DNA of 30,041 nucleotides. It comes from Hypsibius dujardini. Its lineage: Eukaryota; Tardigrada; Eutardigrada; Parachela; Hypsibiidae. The stretch spans positions 1 through 30,041 of the forward strand of contig LRSR01002528.1 in the NCBI GenBank assembly GCA_001579985.1. The letters run 5' to 3'. Shown here in pieces: positions 10,072-18,478 of the stretch. The first letter of the stretch is position 1. Each line of letters starts with the position of its first letter. The notes beneath the pieces were generated by a model. It saw only the letters and a program-made list of their open reading frames with translations, was not told the DNA's origin and did no database searches. The translations under genes were made by a program, and so were the position numbers.

Positions 10072-11063
10072 TCACTGATTAACACTCCGCGGGATCAGTT
10101 TCTCCACATTCAACAGGATCTTGATTTGGTTCTTCAGGCAGACCTCAGTGGCGTTCTCCATGGTGGCTTTGATATCACACACCGCAAGAACGGTCTAATG
10201 ATGTTACGTACGGGGGCTTTACCTACGTACGTACGTACTTTATTATTAGTTACTGCCTGAGTTTGGCCAGGCGAGGGAGAGTTCTACCAGCAAATTGTTC
10301 AGCAAAATCAACATCTTGAGAAGGAAAATTGCCAAAATAATGTACATCATGGTGAGGAAGGGGACGAGCCCGTGGGTCAGCGGGTCGATGAAGTTCCTCT
10401 TCGTGTTCACGTCCCCGACAGTCATCAGGCCCACGCAAACGGTAGAAGTCATGAGGCTGTAGTGGGCCGTCAACATGTCCAGTAACAGGGGAGTACCCTG
10501 AAATTACTGCAGTCACTGTACGATGAAGGAACTGGACGGCTGAGATCTCACCGAAGTTGTATAACTCACCTGTGCGTAGCATAGAGGATCATCAGGCAAC
10601 ACCAGTGTAGACATGAGCTTGTAAAAGGTGATCGTAAAAGCGGCCACTTTGACGAAGGTCTTCAGGACGGAAAAAGGGCGGCGTAGATACCAATGGTCCC
10701 GTAACTGCAATTCAAGGGCATCGGTTCAGTGTGAGTCTGATGGACACGCCACAAACACGGTCTGCTGAGAGGAGCATCTACTCTGCTTACGACTGGCAAT
10801 ATCGCAGGAGATTGAACCAAACTAAGAAGATGGTTAGAGAACCAATCTGACCGGTGAGAATTAGATCGACTTCAGTCGTCATTTGGTACAGAAATACACC
10901 GATGTATAACGTGCAATAAGTGCCATTGAGGACTTCTAGGTAATTCACCACGTCGAGGAAGTATAACCACCCCTAGAGGGAAATAAATATCAACTAATAC
11001 GTGCCAGCAGATACCTCAGCAAACCAAAGAGAGACTTCAATAGATGAAACAGCAAAAAACGGG

Positions 11064-11099
<36 letters not shown>

Positions 11100-11124
11100 C
11101 AAGTAGGCAGACAGACAGGCAGGC

Positions 11125-11155
<31 letters not shown>

Positions 11156-11734
11156 TAGACAGACAAACAGATTGACGAAAGCTGACCAGAAGCGGTACAT
11201 GCCTTAATGTACAATTCCTTTCCTTCTTTCATGAAGAGCACCGCCATAAGGCAAAAGAATGATGATGATGATGACGATACAACCACTGACAAATCGAATT
11301 TGTCACGTTCATGAGCATTAGACTCGGGCAGGATGCGCTGGAAATTATCCGCTTGCGAGGTGTTTGAAGCGTGTTGCTTAACGTTTTCATAAGAATGCCG
11401 AATTGGTTGTGGAGTCAAGCGGTAGTTGACAGTGGAAACGACCAGGTGAGTTAACATGCAGAGGAGCACAATGTTTGCCATGAAAATGCTGTTGAATACG
11501 TAGATTCCGTAGTACCTCCTACAAAAAATTATACACGCTCGGTGTGGACTATGGACACGTAACAAGCGAATCTCTTGCAGTTCACCATTTTCGGTGTAAA
11601 AGCGCCCGGGACAGTGGATGCAGAATCAGGATAGACCAATTCCGCAAGGTCATTTCCTGCAGTGAACCACAGTTGTGGCTGGATGGATTGTCGGAATCAT
11701 CTGGTTGTTGGATAATACTCAAGTCATAAAGCAC
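10072..11734 (-). pseudogene. TRPA-type cation channel, transmembrane half, frameshifted
   Basis: Proposed exons: 11734-11586, 11518 to about 11187 or 11203, 10972-10791, 10704-10570, 10497-10288, 10194-10072 (or 10076 if spliced on). In order they encode: ILHPLSRALLHRKW-RYYGIY, the pre-S1/S1 junction of TRPA1; S1 and S2 with KEGKELY; S3-S4 with WFNLLRYCQ; S5; the pore with GLMTVGDVNTKRNFIDP; and S6 with LLNNLL-TVLAVCDI, matching the NLLIGLAVGDI that ends S6 in TRPA1. Family role: non-selective cation channel for irritants or heat. Odd points: the frame set by exon 10972-10791 continues as GIYAALF into exon 10704-10570 and then meets TGA at 10664, while the S5 frame is shifted at a T5 run (plus-strand A5 at 10671-10675). 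The S2-S3 junction keeps frame only with a GC donor. I find no ankyrin repeats upstream as far as 12.9 kb. A decayed or 5'-truncated copy fits best; a homopolymer sequencing error is the alternative for the frameshift. Confidence 0.7.
11059..11167. repeat. (GGCA)n/(GACA)n microsatellite in TRPA-like intron
   Basis: About ten GGCA units followed by CAGA units. It fills most of the intron between the proposed S2 and S3 exons and lies next to the donor that is hard to place. Repeat growth here may have disturbed splicing. Confidence 0.9.
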
Positions 11735-12242
11735 CTGAGACAACAGAAAATTCCTAATTTTAACATGCGATTCTTTTCCCTGCAAGAAATGTAAATTTAC
11801 TGTAGTGCGACGATTATAACGGTCGATTCTTACACCCGGGCAGCGCACTCGGTCTGTGTATGTCGGCTGATGACAAAGGCGCGTGTGAAGAAGGCGGGGC
11901 TTAACCGACCGTTATAATCGTGGCACTAGCGTACATAAAATGTAGATCCATTATCTTCTGCAATTCGTTCGTGTCGTGAGCGTCAAATGTGCGATGGATT
12001 CCAACGCGTGATCCTCGCGGGACGACGATTCTATCCGGTCTCCGGAGAAAACTGAAAGCATTCAGACATGACGATAGCGGTATCTGGCACAACTTACCAA
12101 TAAACTACTTCGAGATTTACAGAATGACTTTGAATTCAATATTAAAAAGTTTAACAAATTTGAGATTAGATTTAATACACTTCTAGAGTCCTACTGTTGT
12201 CGGAATTCTATCGACGACAAAAACTCGCATTTACATGCAGTA
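11735..12242. other. Gap without a recognised gene
   Basis: About 500 bp between the first TRPA-like exon and the foldback at 12243. A minus-strand frame (12092-11901) is open but shows no ankyrin motif. A donor-like TTG/GTAAGTT occurs on the minus strand near 12100, so an unidentified upstream exon is possible. Confidence 0.4.
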
Positions 12243-12429
12243 CAGTACTAGCTATGAAGGTACAGTGAAAGTCCTGAGATTCGAACGGCCACATGAATTC
12301 ATTTCTACCGAACCTTTTGTTCGGAGCAAGCCGTTGCTAGTTTGAAGTTTGAGATAGTAAAGTAGGAACGACGCTGTGACGTCGTTCGAATCTCAGGACT
12401 TTCACTGTACCTCCTCCATAGCTAGTACT
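12243..12429. mobile_element. Foldback element, ~46-bp arms
   Basis: The left arm at 12243-12286 (CAGTACTAGCTATGAAGG then TACAGTGAAAGTCCTGAG) is the reverse complement of 12383-12429, differing by a short 3-4 base indel. The interior is about 96 bp and non-coding. The next foldback (family 1) begins at its right edge. Confidence 0.8.
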
Positions 12430-12531
12430 ACACACGCGGCCACAATACTTGACTAACCGAGTTAGAGCCAGTCGCTTACATCAAGCAACTGTGGCTTTAA
12501 GTCAGGCGGCCTAGTATTCTGGCCGTGTGTA
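12429..12531. mobile_element. Foldback family 1, copy A
   Basis: Imperfect palindrome. The left arm is CACACGCGGCCACAATACTT followed by GACTAACCGAGTTAGAGCCA. The right arm is TGGCTTTAAGTCAGGC to TTCTGGCCGTGTGT. The spacer is about 20 bp. Shares the CACACG-GGC and CTAACCGAGTTA blocks with the copies at 16518 and 12636. Confidence 0.7.
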
Positions 12532-12635
12532 TGCATGCCTTCTTGCCCTGAAACGCCAGTGGCGCCTCCAGTCGAGTCATCGTGGTTGAGTCACGTCATG
12601 TGTGTTTGTTGATCTTTTTTGCTCGTTTACACATC

Positions 12636-12764
12636 CTACACACACTGCCAGAATGCTTAGCTGACCAAGTCAAGCTATCTCACTCGTTGCATGAATTCTT
12701 TCCATGCACTGACCGAGTTGAGTGACTTGACTCGGTCAGCCGAGTGTTCCGGCCCCGAGTGTAG
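12636..12764. mobile_element. Foldback family 1, copy B
   Basis: The left arm CTACACACACTGCCAGAATG plus CTTAGCTGACCAAGTCAAGC pairs with the right arm GACTTGACTCGGTCAGCCGAG through GAGTGTAG at roughly 70 percent identity. A short inner hairpin (TGCATGAATTCTTTCCATGCA) sits at the centre. It lies about 160 bp upstream of the LRAT-like start codon. Confidence 0.65.
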
Positions 12765-12924
12765 TACTCTGTACAAATACCAAATAATACAAATAAAATG
12801 AATATGAGTGAATCGTTTCCATAATTTCTCGTCCTCTGAGCACGTAATCCCACTCCACTTTCTGAATTAGTTTTAAAAAAAATTTGCAGCAATTTGTTTA
12901 CTCCAAAATTTCATCACTACTAAT

Positions 12925-14319
12925 ATGGGCGCATCAAATTCCGTGCCGAAGGATTCCCCAGCGGAAGATCTTGCTCCAGCGATCTCCGATAAATCCAGCC
13001 CCGAAACACCCTCCCCAACTAGAGACACCCCGAAGGATCTCACAGGGAGCGGCCATGGGGATGAGAAATCGGAATCCTCCACTGTGACGCTGATTTCGGG
13101 AGCGCCGAGCGGGTCCGAGGCGTCGTCGCCAAGGGGGCAGGCAAGTGTGACGCCATCATCATCAGCTGACGATGAAGGCGACGCTCTGCAGTTGGCGGAG
13201 ATCCGCGCAGACTCCGCCGTGTCGCAGCAGTTTGTGGATGAAATCACCGGCGTTGAATCCACTTCAGAGGAAAGTCAAGCCGAGCCGCAGATTGTCAGTC
13301 CGAATGAAGTTGGTGGAAATTTATTATCGGGAGGTAGGCAAGGGAAGTCTGCATTTGATTGACTGATTGACTGGTTTCGTGGTTGGCCACGCCTTTCTCC
13401 CCCCGCCTACCAGGGGGGCGCCCTGGGGAATGCTATAAACTCTGCCGTTTGTGGCGGTTTCCGAACTTATTTGTGTGTGATTTTTATAGCTATAGCCTGC
13501 AACGTTCCGAGTAATCCAAATCTGACCCACTGGGTGAGCGCGGAGGACTGGGACGAGCGGAAACACTGGTTCCATCAGGTACTGCCAATAAACCCTGTAA
13601 TGATCTGTCTTGACCTAATTGAACAAACTTATCAAATAACAATTTAAATATATTTAAGCACTACAATCTGATTTTGCTCTTTCATGGTTCCTTCTTCCAG
13701 GGCGATCTGGTGGAGTTCACTCGTCCGGTCACACTTTACGGTCGCGTCAGTTACAGCCACTGGGGCATCTACATGGGAAACGGCTTGGTCGCGCACGTCA
13801 CCATGCGGGACCTGCACAACGGATCCGGCAGTCTCTTCCGGATGTTTACCACCGCCATCGCTTTCGCACCCAGTGCAGCCCGCCATCCCTCCGTCGTGAC
13901 TGCCACAACCCTGGCGACCATGTACATCACCCTCGGCGACATGGTGCTGCGAGCGTCCCCGCCGATCGAGGAGGTCGGCGAGCCGAATCAGTACTACTGC
14001 CGTGTTGATCCGATCGCCGCGGTGGCGTGTGGGCAGCAATTTCGCGTGAATAATTTGGTCCACCGGGCCAAGGACCATGTAGTGCGGAAATGGGAGGAGA
14101 TTTTCCAGCTAGTGCACAGCCGGGTGAACCAGGTGCATCGGTATTGCATGCGCACCAACAACTGCGAGCATGTCGCCACGATGTTCCGCTATCGACCCAA
14201 GGACAAGGTGCCGCGGCAGGTGAAACGAGTGAGAACTCAATTCGGTTAGCGCACAGTTTTTGCCATGTGTGTGAATATGCTTTTGTGGTTCTTCGTAGGC
14301 AAAGTTGTCGGACGAGTAA
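12925..14319 (+). CDS. LRAT/H-box NlpC-P60 family protein
   Basis: Four exons: 12925-13333, 13496-13578, 13701-14228, 14299-14319; 346 residues, all junctions GT-AG and in phase. Residues 1-136 are acidic, Ser/Pro-rich and probably disordered, and start MGASNSVP, a fit to the N-myristoylation pattern MGxxxS. The LRAT domain begins near 165 with GDLVEF and continues YSHWGIYMGNGLVAHV: His184 and His196 are twelve apart, as in lecithin retinol acyltransferase. The catalytic cysteine is Cys319 in RTNNCEHVATMFRY. The family (LRAT, PLAAT/HRASLS, C. elegans EGL-26) forms an acyl-thioester on this Cys and moves acyl groups between lipids, usually at membranes. The substrate cannot be told here. It lacks the hydrophobic C-terminal anchor of PLAATs, so myristoylation may anchor it instead. 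Without the last intron the frame stops at 14249 (VRTQFG). Converges tail to tail with gene B. Confidence 0.85.
14229..14298 (+). mobile_element. 70-bp last intron of the LRAT-like gene, built largely from a family-1 arm
   Basis: GTGAGAAC...CTTCGTAG. Bases 14236-14272 (CAATTCGGTTAGCGCACAG then TTTTTGCCATGTGTGTG) align with the right arm of the family-1 foldback at 16605-16645 (TTAATTCGGTCAGCGCAAGG then TTTCTGCCACGTGTGT). More than half of this tiny intron is therefore repeat-derived. Alternatively the stop at 14249 is used and this is 3' UTR. Confidence 0.55.
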
Positions 14320-14854
14320 CCGGACGTCATTGACCATTGCTCATGACCAAGCCTAATTGACCTGCCTTCGTTCCTTATCTCTTTCCCGGATTTCCGTGCT
14401 GAATTTTATTGGGAATGCTCGATAGTTTGCACTGATCATGCTCTTCTGGGTAATATTTGAGTAACCATATAGTATTTTTCAGCATTTATGTGTGTAATAC
14501 ACACATCCGATAATATTTATATGTATATAATTATATATAGTATAGTATAGTAGTATATATAATTAAATATATATATAATTAACGTGGTCGGATTTTGTGG
14601 TATTTCGTTTTTCCAATTCGGGCCTCTCCAAGGAAAAAGTGTTCAATAATGGCGCCGACAGCAATAGCAAGGCGAAAAGAGGAACGATCAACAGAGATTC
14701 ACGTCTAATAACGAAAGCAATAGTTAAAGACAATTTAAGGAAGCCGAAGACATTATTTCAGAGAGCAAAAAAAGTGAGATAAAAAAGTTAAAACGAGAAA
14801 TATTATGAGGCCCGAAGTCACTTTCGTATCGGGTATATTGGAAGAGAGGAGCAA
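14320..14854. other. Convergent intergenic gap with (TA)-rich tract
   Basis: Lies between the LRAT-like stop (plus) and gene B stop (minus). Holds an AT-rich palindromic tract at about 14515-14582 (TATATAATTATATATAG, AATTAAATATATATATAATT). A plus-strand frame at 14597-14782 is basic and repeat-like, without a recognisable domain. Both 3' UTRs must lie here. Confidence 0.6.
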
Positions 14855-17772
14855 TTAAATGGGTTTGTTGGAAAAGTAGGGGCCAGGCAGTCGGCCGACG
14901 TACTGTCCGAAGGAAATGGACTCCCCGGTGTCTCGCTGCCAGCTCCGTTCCATCTCCTCATACATTTCGTCTGGAAGAAGACAGCGGGTTATACATAAGC
15001 ATTGCGAACGGGCAAGGAGACAGTTGTCTGTCGATTTATCTGCCTGTGTTTATCCGTTTTTCTATCTGGCTGTCTGTTTGTGCATCTACCTGTCTACTTA
15101 TCTTCATGGTAAGGAAAAACAACTCAACTCAACTCAACGCAAGGTGTGACGGACAGACAAAAGACGCATTTAGCAAATGTAGATCGAGGTGGACTACGAA
15201 GTGCACTGCTGTGCGGACACCGGAAGTACACGACGGGCGGACATCATTGCAATCGATCGCTCAGCAGGGAAAGGGTTCATCATCGACCCCACTGTTCGCC
15301 TCGAAGCGAACTTGACCCAGCCGATGGAGGTGGACCGGAAGAAGGAAATCTACGAGCCCACGATCAATTACTTTACGACGCAAACAAGCATCGCGAATTG
15401 GGAGGTCGTCGGATTACTCATCGGCGCGCGCGGCACCATTACGGATTTTTTCGAAGATTTTCGTGAACGTTTTCATTTACCACGCGAGTTGACAAAGCAA
15501 GTTGCTGTTTCAGTTCTGAAAGATTCTGTATATATCCTGCATAACCATCTCACTCTCCAAGAGCCACATCACTAACCCATTTCTTCCTTTTAACGACACC
15601 ATCTTTATCAGTTTTTGTTTCTATATTTAATTTCTCCTCTAAATTGTTTTCCATCTCTTGCTTCTGGCTGACAACTTTCAGTGTCCATGTGACAACTCAT
15701 TGTTTACTGAGCTGATAAGCCTTGATTTAAATAAAGTGTTATTCATCATGTGGATTGAATCGTCCTTAATTCTGTCTGTCTATTTGTCTGTCAGTATTTC
15801 TGTCTATATGTCTATATCTCTGTCTGACTGCCTCTCTGTCTATATGTCTATATGTCTATATGTCTGTCTGTCTATATGTCTGTCTATATGTCTGTCTATA
15901 TGTCTGTCTGACTGCCTGCCTGCCTGTCTATATATCTGTCGGTCTGACTGCCTGTTTGTTTGTCTGTGCCTAGGTGGATAGGGCCAGAGATAGACTTACC
16001 GGTCAAGAGGAAGGCGTTGGCGCCTAATTTGGTCTCCTTGATTTTCGACTGCGCGCTACACACAATAAAATGCGGGTCCATTACTACGAACGAATTCAAG
16101 GAAAACGCTCGAGTGCCGCAACCGCAAAGACGGACCTTCGAACGAGGTTGTGCTCGTGCGCCATGAGTAAGGCCAGCGTATCGACCGGTCTGCCGGGATA
16201 GAGCGCAGTGAAGAGTTCGTTCTCAGGGATGCAAGCGTCGTACCTAGAGCACAACACGCAGAGATCAACAAATAATTCGCAGCTGCTGCAATATACCCGG
16301 ATCTGGAAGCATTTGCAGCTTAAGGACATCCGGTCTTTTCACACTTACTTCTTGGTCCAACCATCGAAGTGAACGATCGTCTACAGAAAGACGTGCAATT
16401 TCTCAGATCAGGCAGAGCGAATTGCATTCAAGAATCAACCAGCCTGGATCAGGCTCATCAACCAGACTGCTTGGTTGATTACAGTACTAGTACACAGAAA
16501 CGGCTCCGAACAGACTATGCACACGTGGCAAAAACCTTGCGCTAACCGAGTTAAGCCATTACACTCGTTCGACGCATGGCTGGTATACAGTCTCGAGTTA
16601 AAGTGCTTAATTCGGTCAGCGCAAGGTTTCTGCCACGTGTGTAGGTAATCAGTCAATCAACCTGATCGACATACCGTTGGAATACGCTTCTGTACCGGCA
16701 AGACCGTTCCAAGCGGATACAGGGAGTCCGGAACGCACAATCCGTCATAAAGTGCGAGCTGCATAAGTTGCAAAACAAAATTAAACTAATAACAGTCTGA
16801 CTTCCTATCACGCGGCAAAATGAGATGGCTTACCGTCGCGGAATAATACAAGCCGGCATACTCGCATGGCGCGACGACTGGCGAACCTGCAAAATCAACC
16901 GATCAACCATCATAACAGTACTGTAGCGACGCGATTCTAAGGCGCAGCTGTAGCCACGCCCCTGGGCAGAAAAATACAATTTTAGAGCGCTGGTCTTTGC
17001 CTCATGGATTGTCTCAGCGAGAATTTGCCAGAGCGGAAAAAATCGGAATGGCTACCCTCCGCCGGTGGCTAACGTAAAACCTGCTCTCTCGGTTGATTGA
17101 TTTCTTGATTGAAGATTTGTGAAGATCAAGCATGCGGGCCGTTGGTAAGTTGCTTGATTGAAGACTGAGGCCCCTTCAATGGGTAGGTGGTTTTGTACGC
17201 ACACCTGGGGCCATATATACGGAAAGCGCAGTTTGCGTTGCGCCTTAGAATCGCGTCGCTACAGTACTTGTACTGCCGCGTTAGCTTCGCGCAGTAGAAG
17301 TACACCCACCGTAAATTTAGACCTATGGATCCGCGCATGAGCTTACGTGCACTACAGGCTAGAATAATGAAGCAATGTTCTTGCAGTGCACGAAGCTAAC
17401 GCGGCATAACATTACAGCCATTTAGCCTGTCCAAATAACTACACAAGTGACCAAAAATTGGAACTGAATTCGTTAACTTTAAACAAATTATGTGAGTAGG
17501 AGTTACTCCGACTGTTGTATATGACTCAGTAGGAGCTAACTCATTCAGTTCAAGAATTTGGCCATAATGACTAATAACAAAACAATCTTCCCTTAATTCC
17601 CTCGTTCCTTACCAACGTTGAAGCGGAACATTTTACTGTCCTTGGTCTTCGGATCGAGGTAGGGCACGTTCAGTCCGTCCTGTACAAGAATCTCCACAAA
17701 ATCGATTCGTAGCTCCCGCGGATGTCGCTCCTGAACGACGCTCTTTCGTTTGTTATTTTTAGTAGAAGACAT
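14855..17772 (-). CDS. Gene B: divergent chromo-barrel (Tudor-knot-like) protein
   Basis: Seven exons: 17772-17613, 16886-16834, 16758-16675, 16380-16349, 16243-16136, 16055-16000, 14970-14855; 202 residues, phases consistent throughout. Starts MSSTKNNKRKSVVQ (basic). The core is residues 30-135: VPYLDP, FNVGSPVVAPCEYAGLYYSA, then TIVHFDGWTKKYDACIPENELF. The order of strands and the H-F-D-G-W motif (103-107) followed by a PEN turn resemble the chromo barrel of MRG15/MSL3/MOF (HYSGWNKNWDEWVPE). The second cage Trp is replaced by Cys, so methyl-lysine binding is doubtful. No MRG or MYST domain follows; the tail (SFGQYVGRLPGPY) is unknown to me but shared with gene C. The donor of exon 5 (AG/GTCCGT) is weak but matches the C splice site. 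A family role in chromatin is inference. Confidence 0.8.
15183..15575 (+). mobile_element. R2-type retrotransposon endonuclease fragment inside gene B intron 6
   Basis: An open frame after a stop at 15180-15182 gives VEVDYEVHCCADTGSTRR-ADIIAIDRSAGKGFIIDPTVRLE and continues to a stop at 15573. The R-x-D...(14 residues)...D pattern, ADIIAID and GFIIDPTVRLE, is the catalytic core of the restriction-like endonuclease at the C-terminus of R2-like non-LTR retrotransposons; the usual Pro before the first Asp is Ala. No reverse transcriptase or zinc-finger part is present upstream, only a short TCTG-type stretch. The frame is intact for about 130 codons, antisense to gene B. A 5'-truncated insertion, typical of target-primed insertion, fits best. 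A co-opted stand-alone endonuclease-fold protein is possible. Confidence 0.75.
15771..15966. repeat. (TCTG/TCTA)n microsatellite in gene B intron 6
   Basis: TCTG and TCTATATG units over about 195 bp, just downstream of the endonuclease fragment on the plus strand. Confidence 0.9.
16518..16645. mobile_element. Foldback family 1, copy C (best preserved), in gene B intron 3
   Basis: The left arm CACACGTGGCAAAAACCTTG plus CGCTAACCGAGTTAAGCC pairs with the right arm TTAATTCGGTCAGCGCAAGG plus TTTCTGCCACGTGTG. Arms are about 40 bp with few mismatches and a loop of about 45 bp. It occupies nearly half of the 294-bp intron 16674-16381, which the paralogue gene C lacks. Confidence 0.85.
16915..17268. 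repeat. Inverted repeat, ~32-bp arms, in gene B intron 1
   Basis: AGTACTGTAGCGACGCGATT then CTAAGGCGCA at 16916-16945 is the exact reverse complement of 17237-17267 (TGCGCCTTAGAATCGCGTCG then CTACAGTACT). The two arms are 290 bp apart. The AGTACTGTA end is shared with the foldback at 7084. Confidence 0.75.
17272..17406. repeat. Second inverted repeat (TGCCGCGTTAGCTTCG) in gene B intron 1
   Basis: TGCCGCGTTAGCTTCG at 17274-17289 is the exact reverse complement of CGAAGCTAACGCGGCA at 17391-17406. It begins a few bases after the right arm of the repeat at 17237, so the two are nested parts of one foldback-rich region. Confidence 0.7.
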
Positions 17773-18478
17773 ATTAGAGCCGGTGCCTGTGAATAATGAT
17801 GGGGTATTACATTACTATTATTAAAAAAAGAACAACGATTAGAAACAAATTAAAAGTTTAGGGTACCCTAGAAAAACAAGAACCGCGACGTTGAAACATT
17901 AAAAATGAACATTAAAATAAAAATGAACATTTGTCGAAGCAAACTGCAAAGCAAATTTCGCGCCGTTGCCGGGGTTGAACAGAAAAAGCTACAATTAAAG
18001 AACGGATAAGTTGAATCATAGAACATAAGCTTAATATTTAAAAACTAAAAAGTGAAAAACGAACAAATAATTTAGTCCAATAGAAATAAGCCTATAAGAA
18101 GAACAAAAAAGCTGCAATTGAAGAACGAATAAATTGGAGTTATAAAACGTAGACTTCATATCCAAGAACTGAAAAGTAACAAGCGAACAAATAATTTAGT
18201 TCAATAGAAATGAGCGTATAAGGAAAACAGATCTTCCATCGTAGAACACGACTTTAGATGTAGAACAGAAAAGTGAAAAACGAACCAAAGGTTTAGTCCA
18301 TTAAAAATGTTCTTCCATCGTAGAACACGACTTTAGATGTAGAACAGTATCACTATCAAATGGGACGTTTTTAATTTTTACTGTTTTCGAAGTCTTCCAC
18401 CACTCTTCAACGTCATTTATGACTTAGGCAGTGTTACGAAATTTCACTGAGATTTAGGATATATTCTTGTCCCATGGG
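17773..18478. promoter_or_regulatory. Shared divergent 5' region of genes B and C
   Basis: 706 bp between the two start codons must hold both promoters. It is AT-rich. No clear TATA box stands out next to either ATG. Nearly half is the tandem array at 17985-18347. Confidence 0.6.
17985..18347. repeat. Degenerate ~123-bp tandem repeat, about 2.5-3 copies
   Basis: AAAGCTACAATTAAAGAACG at 17985 recurs as AAAGCTGCAATTGAAGAACG at 18108. GAACAAATAATTTAGTCCAA near 18061 recurs near 18184 and, weaker, near 18280. In addition a 37-bp stretch beginning TCTTCCATCGTAGAACACGA is repeated exactly at 18232 and 18311. Confidence 0.8.

Noticed and set aside
13644-14337. Long minus-strand frames (144 and 136 codons)
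   Set aside because: Shadows of the LRAT-like exon 3 on the other strand.
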